Assembly (NCBI RefSeq): GCF_029633825.1
Contig: NZ_CP090640.1
Location: forward strand, 3,410,001-3,474,000
Source: Burkholderia contaminans
GTDB lineage: Bacteria > Pseudomonadota > Gammaproteobacteria > Burkholderiales > Burkholderiaceae
Reading direction: 5' to 3'
DNA: 64,000 nucleotides
The number at the start of each line of letters is the position of its first letter. Positions within the stretch are counted from its first letter, which is position 1. A program made the translations under genes and the position numbers. Shown in pieces: positions 9,653 through 18,550 of this stretch. The notes under the pieces were generated by a model that made no database searches, was not told where the DNA came from, and worked only from the letters and a program-made list of their open reading frames with translations.

Positions 9653-11095
9653 CTACAATTCAATATTAATATATTTAATTTCCAAATATTCTTCTATTCC
9701 ATATTTTGATCCTTCGCGCCCCAATCCAGAGGATTTAATGCCCCCGAATGGCGCTACCTCGTTAGAAATTGCCCCGGAGTTTATTCCAACCATTCCATAT
9801 TCCAGCGCTTCAGCAACACGGAAAGCTCGGCTTAAATTCTTTGTATAGAAATATGCCGCCAACCCATATTCTGTATCATTTGCAAATCCAACAGCTTCGC
9901 TTTCATCATGAAACCGGAAGATGGGAGCTAGCGGTCCAAATGTTTCTTCTTTAGCAACCAAGGCATCTTGGGTAACATCTGTCAGTATAGTGGGCTCAAA
10001 AAAATATCCTCCAAGAGAATGAGGCTTACCGCCAGTCAAAATTTTCGCTCCCTTACTCAATGCATCAGAGATATGGGATTTCACTTTCTCGACTGCAGCG
10101 TCATTAATTAATGGGCCAATGGTTATACCACTCTCCAAACCATTGCCAACTTTAAGCCCATCAACAGCACTCTTTAATCTGAGAACAAAATCATCGTAAA
10201 CACTATCATGAACATAAATTCGATTAGTGCATACGCAAGTTTGACCATTGTTGCGGTATTTCGCGATCAGTGCACCTTCGGCCGCCTTGTCCAAATCAGC
10301 ATCCTCAAAGACGATGAAGGGCGCGTTGCCACCCAGTTCCAAGGACATCTTCTTTACATCGTTGGCACATTGAGCCATTAGCAAGCGGCCAATTTGGGTA
10401 GAACCCGTAAATGTCAACTTCCGCACAGTCGGGTTGCTGGTAAATTCGCCTCCGATCTCTTCCGCCGAGCCGGTCACGACATTGAATACGCCGGCAGGGA
10501 TGTCTGCTTGCTGCGCCAGTGCTGCCAACGCTAGGGCGGAAAAAGGCGTTTGCGGCGCCGGCTTGAGCACCATGGTGCAGCCTGCGGCCAACGCCGGCGC
10601 CGCCTTGCGGGTGATCATGGCCGAAGGAAAATTCCAGGGCGTGATGGCTGCGGTGACGCCGATCGGCTGCTTGATCACCAGCAAGCGCTTGTCGGCCTGG
10701 GGGCTGGGGATCACGTCTCCATACACCCGTTTTCCCTCCTCGGCAAACCATTCGACGAAGGATGCCGCGTACAGGATCTCATTGCGAGCCTCGGCAACCG
10801 GCTTGCCTTGCTCAATGGTCATCAGACACGCCAGTTCCTCCCGGTGCTCCAGCATGAGTTCGAACCACGCCCGCAGCCTGGCCGAACGCTCCTTGGCCGG
10901 CAGGGAACGCCAGGCAGGCAGGGCCTGGTTGGCGGCAGCTATGGCTCGCCTGGCCTCCTGACGTCCCATCATCGGCACCGTGCCGATCAGTTGCCCAGTG
11001 GCCGGATTGAAAATGGATTGCGTGTCGCCACCGAGGGCGGACAGCCATTCGCCGTTTATGTAGGCATGCTGCTTGAACAGATGGGAATCAATCAC
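9653..11095 (-). CDS. nmpF: NAD(P)-dependent succinate-semialdehyde dehydrogenase
   Basis: An aldehyde dehydrogenase of 480 residues, most like GabD-type succinate-semialdehyde dehydrogenases. Catalytic Asn155 (TPWNFP), Glu253 (LELGGN) and Cys287 (NNGQTC) are present. Predicted reaction: succinate semialdehyde to succinate, the last step of lactam or gamma-aminobutyrate-type degradation. The GTG start at 11095 overlaps the stop of the PucR gene (GTGA). As the sixth gene of the hydantoinase A/B-oxidase-cupin-PucR-ALDH set it corresponds to nmpF. Base composition changes inside the gene: the 3' part (about 9650-10300) is much more A+T-rich than the 5' part, which suggests a recombinant gene. 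Confidence 0.85.
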   Translation of the reverse strand: MIDSHLFKQHAYINGEWLSALGGDTQSIFNPATGQLIGTVPMMGRQEARRAIAAANQALPAWRSLPAKERSARLRAWFELMLEHREELACLMTIEQGKPVAEARNEILYAASFVEWFAEEGKRVYGDVIPSPQADKRLLVIKQPIGVTAAITPWNFPSAMITRKAAPALAAGCTMVLKPAPQTPFSALALAALAQQADIPAGVFNVVTGSAEEIGGEFTSNPTVRKLTFTGSTQIGRLLMAQCANDVKKMSLELGGNAPFIVFEDADLDKAAEGALIAKYRNNGQTCVCTNRIYVHDSVYDDFVLRLKSAVDGLKVGNGLESGITIGPLINDAAVEKVKSHISDALSKGAKILTGGKPHSLGGYFFEPTILTDVTQDALVAKEETFGPLAPIFRFHDESEAVGFANDTEYGLAAYFYTKNLSRAFRVAEALEYGMVGINSGAISNEVAPFGGIKSSGLGREGSKYGIEEYLEIKYINIEL

Positions 11096-12645
11096 TTAAG
11101 TTCTTTCATGGAGGGATGAGTTGGATCGCTGGCCTTTTGCGGCCTGCGTTTCTGCGAGGAAGAAGCCCCCGCTATTTCTCCGGCCCGAAGTGCAAGCCAC
11201 AGAATGGCGACGTCTTCCGTATGGTCAAGCGAGCGACCCGTGAGGGATTCGATCTTGCGTATGCGGTAGATCAGCGTGGTCTTGTGGATGTGCAATTGCT
11301 TTGCTGCCACCAGCCACGATCGGTTCTGTTCGAGGAACACGCGCAGGGAATGGAGCAGCGGTGTTCCCTGTCTCTCGTCATGATCAGCCAACGGTCCCAG
11401 GATACGCCGGAAGGTTTGTGCGGCTTCTTCCAAGTTGTCTGGCAGCCACGGCACCTTGTCGACGATCTCCGCATAAGAGATGACGGGATGCTCCCTGGTA
11501 TGGACCAAGGCCAAGCGTGCCTCTCGCAAGGCTTCCGACAGCCTCTCATAGTTGCCAATTTCATTGCTGAACCCCACCCCTGTGCCCAGAATGGTCTGCA
11601 CCAAGGGAATATCCCTGGTATGCGCCATAAAGATCAATTCATCGCCCTGGGGGCGCAGCACCACGGGCAGATTAAGCCGCCAGAACTGGAGGCTCCATTC
11701 CGAGAGTTTCTGCGAACTGGGATGCGCCACAGCAATGCAGGCCGATTCGATCTTGAGTTTGAACTGTTCGAGTTGCCTTCCCATCTCATAGGGTGAGAGC
11801 CGGAGGCTCAGCAGATCATCGAGCAGTTCTGACCCTATCCGCAGAGAGCGCTCTGTTTCCATGCGGAGGCGCTCAATGGATATGCCCAGCACCGCAACCA
11901 GGTGGTGCAGCAGGCTGTATTCGAGTAAATGGCTCTCTCCATGGCGTATGAGCAGGACGCCACCCTTGCGGGACGGTATGGAAACGGCAAAGACATCGCC
12001 ATCGTCAAGCATGTAGCGCCGGACCACGGGCTGTGTTTCCGAGAAATCCATGGGCTGGCGCTTGATGGCGTCGCGTAGATTCTGGGGAATGTCGATGTTC
12101 CTGGGAAACCAGAACTGCGTTTTCTCCTGCGGATCGAGCAACATCAGATCGGCGTGTATGTCCTCTTCCAAGCGCTGCAGCAGTTGCTCCAGGCTTAGGC
12201 CTTCGATGGCCATGCGGGCACTCACGAACAGCCTATTGATGGCGTTGCGGCGGTCGAACTCCTCTTTGCGCCCCGCGTCTATGACGGCCCTGGTGACACT
12301 GGCAAACGGCACGCCGTACTGAGTCATCAATACCGGGAAGTTCAACTGGTCGGCCGTACTTTGCAACGTGGAGAGATCCCCCGGCGCTTGCATGTTCTCT
12401 CCGATCATCACGCCGGCCAGCCCTGCTTGGGAAAGCCTCTCGATATATGAGGCCTGCGCTTGCGGTGCAGCGGGAATACCCATTCCCGTGGTCATCAGCA
12501 GATCGCCTTCACCCAGCCATTCGGTGGGGTCGGGCAACTCACAGACATGCGCCCAGCGCACTGTTCTGTCTCCGCCCTGGCTTCCTGCAAAGAAGCGGGT
12601 GCGCAATTCTGGCATCTGGGTGATGTCGGCAATTCTTAGTGGCAT
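11092..12645 (-). CDS. nmpE: PucR-family transcriptional regulator
   Basis: A 517-residue PucR/CdaR-type regulator. It has an N-terminal PucR ligand-sensing domain (to about residue 125), a GGDEF-like middle region, and a C-terminal helix-turn-helix (NRSWLVAAKQLHIHKTTLIYR, then RIRKIESLTG). Proteins of this class usually activate purine, hydantoin or amino-acid catabolism in response to pathway metabolites. It sits inside the nmp operon and is the obvious candidate to bind the 13-bp motif found upstream of both nmpA and the permease leader. Correspondence to nmpE is inferred from gene order. Confidence 0.85.
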   Translation of the reverse strand: MPLRIADITQMPELRTRFFAGSQGGDRTVRWAHVCELPDPTEWLGEGDLLMTTGMGIPAAPQAQASYIERLSQAGLAGVMIGENMQAPGDLSTLQSTADQLNFPVLMTQYGVPFASVTRAVIDAGRKEEFDRRNAINRLFVSARMAIEGLSLEQLLQRLEEDIHADLMLLDPQEKTQFWFPRNIDIPQNLRDAIKRQPMDFSETQPVVRRYMLDDGDVFAVSIPSRKGGVLLIRHGESHLLEYSLLHHLVAVLGISIERLRMETERSLRIGSELLDDLLSLRLSPYEMGRQLEQFKLKIESACIAVAHPSSQKLSEWSLQFWRLNLPVVLRPQGDELIFMAHTRDIPLVQTILGTGVGFSNEIGNYERLSEALREARLALVHTREHPVISYAEIVDKVPWLPDNLEEAAQTFRRILGPLADHDERQGTPLLHSLRVFLEQNRSWLVAAKQLHIHKTTLIYRIRKIESLTGRSLDHTEDVAILWLALRAGEIAGASSSQKRRPQKASDPTHPSMKELK

Positions 12646-12736
12646 GGAGGCACCCTTGTGACCGGAGGCTTGGAATCGACGTGTCTATGGATTCTCAGCC
12701 ATCCCCCCAGGAGGCTGAAACCGGCGGCAGGCAGAC

Positions 12737-13084
12737 TCAGGCAATGATGAGGTAGGCCTTGCGCACGGTCTGGCGGACATGCCATTCCCCTTGGCTATCG
12801 GCGGCAAAGTAAATGGTGTCGCCCGCGCGAAACTCCACTGGCGCGCCGCCATCAGGCGTGAAGCTGCCTTCTCCACTGATGAAGTAGCTGTATTCGGCCT
12901 GAGGCACCTGGCGGCGGAAACGCCCTGGCGAGCATTCCCAGACGCCGGCGCTCGTACCCTGCGGCGTGACGGATCGGTGGCCTGCGGTGCGTGTCTGGGC
13001 AACGGGTTCGCCGCAAGGGGCACCCACAGGGGCCGTTGGCCCGAAAGCGGCATCATTTTCTACGCGGATCACGATGGGGTTCAT
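12737..13084 (-). CDS. nmpD: Cupin-domain protein
   Basis: A 115-residue single-domain cupin. The central barrel shows GVWECSPGRFRRQ, EYSYFISGEGSFTPDGG and FRAGDTIYFAADSQGEWHV, matching the (S)-ureidoglycolate/Cupin_3-like group. The metal ligands appear incomplete, so a binding or sensor role is as likely as catalysis. ATG 13084 is preferred over TTG 13090 (GAGG about 9 bases upstream). It lies 11 bp after the oxidase gene. In the published nmp cluster the fourth gene was needed together with nmpABC for growth on N-methylpyrrolidone; equating this cupin with nmpD is positional. Confidence 0.72.
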   Translation of the reverse strand: MNPIVIRVENDAAFGPTAPVGAPCGEPVAQTRTAGHRSVTPQGTSAGVWECSPGRFRRQVPQAEYSYFISGEGSFTPDGGAPVEFRAGDTIYFAADSQGEWHVRQTVRKAYLIIA

Positions 13085-13095
13085 CTTCAATATCC

Positions 13096-14499
13096 TCAGG
13101 ATTTGTCTTCAAGGCCAGACGGGGCCAGGCTGGCCAATAGGCGATCGATGGTTCCGGGGCGCTCACCACGCATTTCCGCCTGCTCCTTGCGAATCACGGC
13201 GTTACGAACCATGCTGCCGCCGACATACCGGAAAGGTTCCGGTGGGAATGGCTTGCATAGGCGTCCCACCAGTCCGCACTGGGTCCATTCATCCTTGCGG
13301 CCCAGTGCCATGCTGGCCAGAATGCGGCCGCCCAAGCGGCTGGGGCTCACGCCATTGCCACTCCAGCCAATGCCATAGAGAATGTTGGCGTGCCCTTTCA
13401 GGTTTCCAAAAACCGGCAGGCTGTCGTAAGTCCGGTCGATGGGGCCTGCCCAGCCGTGGCTGATCCTATCGTTTCTCAAGGACGGGTAGGTATGAAAAAG
13501 ATCGGCGCACGTCATGGCAATGCTTTGTGCGTCGTCACTGAATATGCTCTTGATTTCCGACCGGTAGGAAATGGCTCCCGTGCCTTTTCCGAACGCGATC
13601 CGCCCATCGCGGGTGGTGCGGTAGTAATCCACCATCAATTGCGAATCGGTGATGGATTCACCACCTGCCCAGCCGATTTTTTCAAATTCCTCGCCCAGGG
13701 GGTATGTCACGGCAATGGAACTGTTAACTGGGGTGATCAGCCGTGCCAGTTCCGGAATGGCGGCCGACCATGCATTGGTGGCCAGCACGACCTTTTCTGC
13801 CTGGAGCTGCCCTCCCTCGGTGTGCAGTACTGCGGGCATGCCGGGCTGAATGCGGGTCACGCCCGAGCGCTCGTGAATCCGCACCCCGGATGCCAGAGCC
13901 ACCCGGCGCAAGCCCTGCACGAGCGCGGCCGGCTGCACGGTGGCGTTGGACGCCTCGAAGACCCCGGCCAGGTGGATGGGGGAGCCCGTCCTGCGCCGTA
14001 CCTCCTTGGGCGAGAGGCGATCGAAAGGCTGCACGCCCAGGCGGGCGCAGGCCTGCAAGGTACCGTTCCAGGAATCCACGTGGGCTGGCGTCGTCGCGGT
14101 CCACAGCCAGCCCTTCTGTACGAAATGCGCATCAATGGCGTGCTCACGGCAGAACTCACCCAGTTCATGGATTGCCTGTTCGGCACTGCGGCCCAGGAAG
14201 AGCGCCTGCTCTGTGCTGCAAAGGGACTGGAGCGTTCCGATCTTCGGCCACCAGGACATGGCGAATCCGCCATTGCGGCCCGAGGCGCCTCCTCCGCAGA
14301 CGTCCTGCTCCAGGATGACCACGTCGCAGTCCGGCTCGTGCTGCTTGAGGGTCAGCGCAGTCCAAAGACCGACGAAGCCGCCGCCGATGATGGCGATATC
14401 TGCCTTTTCCATGCCACGCAGCGCCGGAGTTGGTGCGCTGGCATCTATCGATTCCTGCCAATAACTCCGTTTCAACGGAGGCGTGGGATTCAACTTCAT
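13096..14499 (-). CDS. nmpC: FAD-dependent amine/amino-acid oxidase (DAO family)
   Basis: A 467-residue flavoprotein of the DAO/glycine oxidase-gamma-glutamylputrescine oxidoreductase group. The dinucleotide-binding motif IIGGGFVGLWTA is at about residues 37-48 and is followed by VVILEQDVCGGGASGRNGG. The C-terminal FAD-binding signature ILYGIGWSGNGVSPSRLGG is present. In the proposed pathway it oxidises the ring-opened amino acid (gamma-N-methylaminobutyrate or similar) to succinate semialdehyde, releasing the amine. An open frame extends upstream to 14862, but AGGAG 5 bases before the ATG at 14499 and the protein family place the start here (an in-line ATG at 14502 is also possible). Confidence 0.82.
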   Translation of the reverse strand: MKLNPTPPLKRSYWQESIDASAPTPALRGMEKADIAIIGGGFVGLWTALTLKQHEPDCDVVILEQDVCGGGASGRNGGFAMSWWPKIGTLQSLCSTEQALFLGRSAEQAIHELGEFCREHAIDAHFVQKGWLWTATTPAHVDSWNGTLQACARLGVQPFDRLSPKEVRRRTGSPIHLAGVFEASNATVQPAALVQGLRRVALASGVRIHERSGVTRIQPGMPAVLHTEGGQLQAEKVVLATNAWSAAIPELARLITPVNSSIAVTYPLGEEFEKIGWAGGESITDSQLMVDYYRTTRDGRIAFGKGTGAISYRSEIKSIFSDDAQSIAMTCADLFHTYPSLRNDRISHGWAGPIDRTYDSLPVFGNLKGHANILYGIGWSGNGVSPSRLGGRILASMALGRKDEWTQCGLVGRLCKPFPPEPFRYVGGSMVRNAVIRKEQAEMRGERPGTIDRLLASLAPSGLEDKS

Positions 14500-14542
14500 C
14501 ATAGCTCCTATGGCCTTGGGGTGAATGGGGCACCCGTGGAAT

Positions 14543-14568
14543 GAAAAACACCGGCCCAGGGCCGGTGT
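14543..14568 (-). terminator. Terminator-like hairpin between nmpB and nmpC
   Basis: On the minus strand a perfect 9-bp stem ACACCGGCC/GGCCGGTGT with a 3-base loop is followed by TTTTTC. It sits in the only long gap (115 bp) inside the operon and could terminate or attenuate transcription between the amidohydrolase genes and the oxidase. Confidence 0.7.
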
Positions 14569-14614
14569 GCTCAGCGGCCTTCTGGGTGTGTTCAAGTGGC
14601 GCGCACGCCAGCCA

Positions 14615-16390
14615 TCAGCCTCTGAGGGCCTGGGTAGCAGCCGCGCTGACCTGCAAGGTCTGCGGATCGATGACGACGCCGTAGTGCTTCTCTGCCGCCT
14701 CGATACTGATGTACTCGTCGAGGACGTCATCGAGCACTTCCTCGACGGTACGCCGCTTGGGGTTGCCCCAGCCGCCGCCGCCAGTGCTTTCGAACATGAA
14801 CACCTCGCCGGCACGGAACTTGTGCCCTGACAGCAGCGGGTTACTCCAGGCACCCTCGGCATCGATGCCGCCGATCACCTGGACGGAGCCGTCAGCACGG
14901 ATGTGGCTGGAGCGCTGCACGGCGCTGGGCAAACCGCCAGCTGCGCCGGGGCTGCCTTCGAGCGTGCGCGCAGTTTCCATGCCCAGTTCACCGCCGCCCA
15001 GGAAGCGAACCTTGAAGACCGCACCGAGGCCGCCACGGTGTTGACCCGGACCGGCCGAGTCCTGACGCATCTCGAAGGCCTCGTAGGCAATGGGGAAGAA
15101 CAGCTCCGCCGTTTCCGCAGGCATGTTCATGCAGTTACCCAGCGGGTCCATGGTGACGCTCATGCCGTCTGCGTAGGGCGTGCCGCCCCAGCCGCCGGCG
15201 GGCAGGTCCGAGAACACGTCGGTCTTGCCGTCCGGCGAGGTACAACTGGCGACAAACCAGTTGCACTCCGCGCAGGTCGAGCCCGTGATCTTCTCGGGGA
15301 TGGCCTTGGCGAGCGCCTGCCAGATGGCACTGGTGATCTTGGACGAGGTCAGCGTCGTGCAGCCGATGGTCGGGGCGGGCCATTGGGCGTTGAGCCAGCA
15401 GCCCTCGGGCAGCACCACTTCGATGGGGTTGAACATGCCCTGGTTCTGCGGTGCGTCCGGCGCCAGGAAGAACTGCAGCGAGTACAGCGCCGCCGAGATC
15501 GTGTTGGCGCGCGGGGAATTGATCGCGCCCTGGCAGATCGGGTCGGTGCCGGTGAAGTCTACCTTGATCGAGGTGTCCCGGATTTCCAGCTTGACCTTGA
15601 TCTTGACCCGCTCATGGCTCACGCCGTCGGTATCGGCATAGTCTTCCGCCTCGTAGACGCCGTTGGGGATCTTGCCGATGCTCTCCCGGATCATCTTCTC
15701 GGTATAGGCCTGAATCTTCTTCATGGCCTTTTTCACCGTATCGACGCCGTAGCGGTCGCAGGCGCGCTGTAGTTCCTGCTCCGCTCCGCGCAGTGCGCCT
15801 AGGTGGGCCTGCAAGTCGCCTTTGATGAAGTGGGGCGTGCGGCTGTTGTTCAGCATGATGGCCAGCAGATCCTCGTTGATCCTGCCGTCCGTGAAGATCT
15901 TCAGCGGGGGCAGGCGCAGACCTTCTGCGGCGATGTGGGTGCTGAACGCCTGACCGCCAGCGCCGCCGCCGCCCAGGTCCATCCAGTGCCCGCGACTCAC
16001 GCCGTAGCCGATCAGCTCCTTCTTGTAATAGATGGGCTTGATGAACGAAATGTCGTTGATGTGGGTGCCGCCACGGTAGGGATCGTTGACGACCAGCACG
16101 TCGCCTTCATGGACGTTGTCTTTGCCGATGCCCTTGACGGCTTCTTCGGCGCTGAATTTCATGGCGGCCAAGTGCACCGGGCAGTTGGCCGCCTGGCTCA
16201 GCAGTTGCAGGTCGGCGTCGTAGATGGCGTTAGAAAAGTCCAGCATGTCCGCCAGGATGGGCGAGAAGGAGGACCGCTGCAGCACGGAGGCCATGCGGTC
16301 ACTGGCGAACTCAAAGATGCTGCGCATGACTTCGAACGTGATGGGATCGATGTCGTCGGCAACCACGTTGTCGATGGCTTGATGGGTCAT
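14615..16390 (-). CDS. nmpB: Hydantoinase B/oxoprolinase-family subunit (lactam amidohydrolase)
   Basis: A 591-residue HyuB-family protein, the partner subunit of ATP-dependent hydantoinases/oxoprolinases. Typical features are DPITFEVMRSIFEFASDRM at the start, VNDPYRGGTHINDI, the Gly-rich GWGGTPYADG and the terminal GGGGWGNP. ATG 16390 follows AAAGGAG and lies 15 bp after nmpA, so the subunits are co-translated. Together with NmpA it is predicted to hydrolyse an amide ring such as N-methylpyrrolidone or N-methylhydantoin at the expense of ATP. Assignment to nmpB uses gene order and family. Confidence 0.85.
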   Translation of the reverse strand: MTHQAIDNVVADDIDPITFEVMRSIFEFASDRMASVLQRSSFSPILADMLDFSNAIYDADLQLLSQAANCPVHLAAMKFSAEEAVKGIGKDNVHEGDVLVVNDPYRGGTHINDISFIKPIYYKKELIGYGVSRGHWMDLGGGGAGGQAFSTHIAAEGLRLPPLKIFTDGRINEDLLAIMLNNSRTPHFIKGDLQAHLGALRGAEQELQRACDRYGVDTVKKAMKKIQAYTEKMIRESIGKIPNGVYEAEDYADTDGVSHERVKIKVKLEIRDTSIKVDFTGTDPICQGAINSPRANTISAALYSLQFFLAPDAPQNQGMFNPIEVVLPEGCWLNAQWPAPTIGCTTLTSSKITSAIWQALAKAIPEKITGSTCAECNWFVASCTSPDGKTDVFSDLPAGGWGGTPYADGMSVTMDPLGNCMNMPAETAELFFPIAYEAFEMRQDSAGPGQHRGGLGAVFKVRFLGGGELGMETARTLEGSPGAAGGLPSAVQRSSHIRADGSVQVIGGIDAEGAWSNPLLSGHKFRAGEVFMFESTGGGGWGNPKRRTVEEVLDDVLDEYISIEAAEKHYGVVIDPQTLQVSAAATQALRG

Positions 16391-16405
16391 TTCGTGTCTC
16401 CTTTT

Positions 16406-18433
16406 TCAGTATTCGATGTCGATGACCAGGGCGCCCATCGCGTTCACGTGTGCGCGCGTCTTGGGGGGCAGGACGGTGCAGGCATGCTCGTATTCGACGA
16501 TGGCCGGGCCTTCGATGCGGTGCTGGGTGCCCAGCGCCTCGCCGCTGTAGACTTGGCACAGGGTCCAGGCGCCCTCGAAATACACGTCGCGCTCGCCCTT
16601 GAGGATGTCGCCGCCCGCGACGTGGGAGATTTCCACGGGTGGCGGATCCTCCATATGACCAATGGCCGCGACGCCGAAGGAAACGAATGCCGGTGCGAAG
16701 TCTTCCGAACTGACACCGAACTCCTTCAGGTGGCAGGCGTGGAACTCCTGTTCGATGCCGGGCAGGCTGTCTGCCGTTAGTACGCCATTGGGGATGGGGG
16801 TGTCCACCTCGTAGGACTGCCCCACGTAACGCATCTGCGCGGTACGGATCAATTCGATTTCGTTTTCGTTGTCGAAGCCTTGGGCTTTCAGCGCGGCCTT
16901 GGCCTTGGTCTCAAGCTCGGACAGGATGCCGTTGATTCTGTCCAGATCGGCGCTCTTCACCGGGGTGTAATAGAAGTGCTCCAGATCTTGGCGCAGATCC
17001 ATCACCGTCGCACCGAATGCGGAGGCCACGCCCGCATGTGGTGGCACGATGACCTTGGGGATGTTCATCGACCTGGCGACGATGCAGGCATGCAGGGCGC
17101 CAGCACCGCCGAAGCTTGCGAAAACGAAGTCTCGGGGATCGCGACCGCGGGAAACGAGGATCTTCTTCACGGCCTGGGCCATGTATTCGCATCCGATACG
17201 GATCATGCCTTCGGCTGTCGCCAACGTGGAAAGGCCGATTCTCTGGGCCAGATCCGCCATTGCTTTTTCCGCGGCCGCAATGTCCAGCGTCATCTTGCCG
17301 CTGAGCGTCGGGTCTAGGCGTCCGAGCAGGAGGTTGGCATCGGTGATGGTCGGCTGGGTGCCGCCGCGGCCATAGCACACGGGCCCGGGTTCGGCACCCG
17401 CGCTGTGAGGGCCCACGCGAAGCGAACCGCCCTGATCCACCCAGCCGATCGAACCGCCGCCGGCACCCACGCTATGGATGTCGAGCATCGGCACAACGAT
17501 GGGCACCTCCCATTCCAACTCATGGTCACGGGTGATCAGGCCCCGGCCGTTCTCGACGATGGACACGTCGAAGCTGGTACCGCCCACGTCGGTGTGCAGG
17601 ATGCGCTCGAACCCGCTTTGCTGGGTCAGGTAGCCCGCGTAGGCTACGCCGCCCGCGGGGCCAGACTCCAGCATGTCTTCCGGATGCAGGCGCGCCACGT
17701 CGGCCGACATCACGCCGCCGCTGCTCTTAAGGATCAACAACTGTCCGGCGAACCGGTGCAGCGTGAGCCGCGCTTCGAGGTCGTCCATGTACTTGACCAT
17801 CACGGGCATGCAGGCCGCGCGCACTGCCGTCGTCATAAAGCGGCCATGCTCGCGAAATACCGGGCGCGTTTCTGCAGAGAGAACCACGTGAATATCGGGA
17901 CAATGCTCCAGAAGAATGTCACGCATCTGCTCTTCATGCTTCCCGCTGACATAGGAATTGATGAATCCGATACCCACCGACTGAATGCCGGCGGCCTTAA
18001 TCCGCTTCGCGACCTCATGAGCTGCGGCATTATCCAGGTTCCGCTCGGTTTCGCCCTGCACATTGGTGCGTTCGGGAACCGTGTAGCGAAAACGGCGCTT
18101 GATAATCGGCTTGGGCTTGGTCTGATAAGGGTCGTAAAGGTGTTTTCTGTGCTGCCTTCCGATTTCTATGGTGTCGCGAAAACCCTCTGTCGTGATGAAT
18201 GCCGCATCGGGGTAATTGCGCTCGATCAATGCATTGGTCGCGGTGGTCGTGCCATGCATAAGATATGAAATATCCGCAATATCGATTCCAGCTTTTTCAA
18301 TCGCCTGAAGAACCGCGATTGAGCGATCCTGTTTGGTTGTCAACACCTTCGCCGTGACTTGTTTACCGGTCGTTTCTTCCCAAGCAAACAAATCGGTGAA
18401 AGTACCTCCAACATCCACGCCAACTCGCCACAT
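16406..18433 (-). CDS. nmpA: Hydantoinase A/oxoprolinase-family subunit (lactam amidohydrolase)
   Basis: A 675-residue HyuA-family ATPase subunit. The N-terminal GVDVGGTFTDLFAWEE is the first phosphate-binding loop of this ASKHA-like fold, and HTDVGGTSFDVSIVENG is the second. The start ATG 18433 has an excellent AAAGGAG. It is the first gene of a six-gene set in the same order as the nmpABCDEF cluster reported for N-methylpyrrolidone degradation in Alicycliphilus, where NmpA and NmpB together open the ring to gamma-N-methylaminobutyrate. A related hydantoin or pyrrolidone substrate cannot be excluded. Its first 51 codons have a degenerate paralogue at 21444-21620. Confidence 0.86.
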   Translation of the reverse strand: MWRVGVDVGGTFTDLFAWEETTGKQVTAKVLTTKQDRSIAVLQAIEKAGIDIADISYLMHGTTTATNALIERNYPDAAFITTEGFRDTIEIGRQHRKHLYDPYQTKPKPIIKRRFRYTVPERTNVQGETERNLDNAAAHEVAKRIKAAGIQSVGIGFINSYVSGKHEEQMRDILLEHCPDIHVVLSAETRPVFREHGRFMTTAVRAACMPVMVKYMDDLEARLTLHRFAGQLLILKSSGGVMSADVARLHPEDMLESGPAGGVAYAGYLTQQSGFERILHTDVGGTSFDVSIVENGRGLITRDHELEWEVPIVVPMLDIHSVGAGGGSIGWVDQGGSLRVGPHSAGAEPGPVCYGRGGTQPTITDANLLLGRLDPTLSGKMTLDIAAAEKAMADLAQRIGLSTLATAEGMIRIGCEYMAQAVKKILVSRGRDPRDFVFASFGGAGALHACIVARSMNIPKVIVPPHAGVASAFGATVMDLRQDLEHFYYTPVKSADLDRINGILSELETKAKAALKAQGFDNENEIELIRTAQMRYVGQSYEVDTPIPNGVLTADSLPGIEQEFHACHLKEFGVSSEDFAPAFVSFGVAAIGHMEDPPPVEISHVAGGDILKGERDVYFEGAWTLCQVYSGEALGTQHRIEGPAIVEYEHACTVLPPKTRAHVNAMGALVIDIEY

Positions 18434-18550
18434 ATATGTCTCCTTTCAATTTAAGTTATATGTGTGAAGTATTGATTTTGTGTTCAAAAATTGCGCTCGT
18501 CCATGAAGCTAAGCTAGAAATTTAGTTCTTTCGTTTCTACTATCGTGCTA
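18434..18550 (-). promoter_or_regulatory. nmpA leader and upstream motif
   Basis: Just upstream of nmpA the minus strand carries a -10-like TATAAC (complement of 18455-18460) and AAAGGAG. A 13-bp motif TAGCACGATAGTA lies at 18538-18550, 105 bp from the start codon. The leader 18422-18469 and the motif recur at 21609-21655 and 21725-21737 at the same 105-bp spacing, so this is probably a promoter with an activator site. PucR binding is an inference. Confidence 0.65.

Noticed and set aside
13390..14544. Plus-strand open frame of 384 codons
   Set aside because: Antisense to the FAD oxidase gene, whose motifs are unmistakable.
15803..16780. Plus-strand open frame of 325 codons
   Set aside because: Spans the antisense of nmpB and nmpA across their gene boundary; no coding signature.
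18538..18550. Sigma-54 (-24/-12) promoter reading of TAGCAC...
   Set aside because: The -12 TTGC element is absent at the required spacing, and a -10-like TATAAC lies closer to the gene; an activator site fits better.
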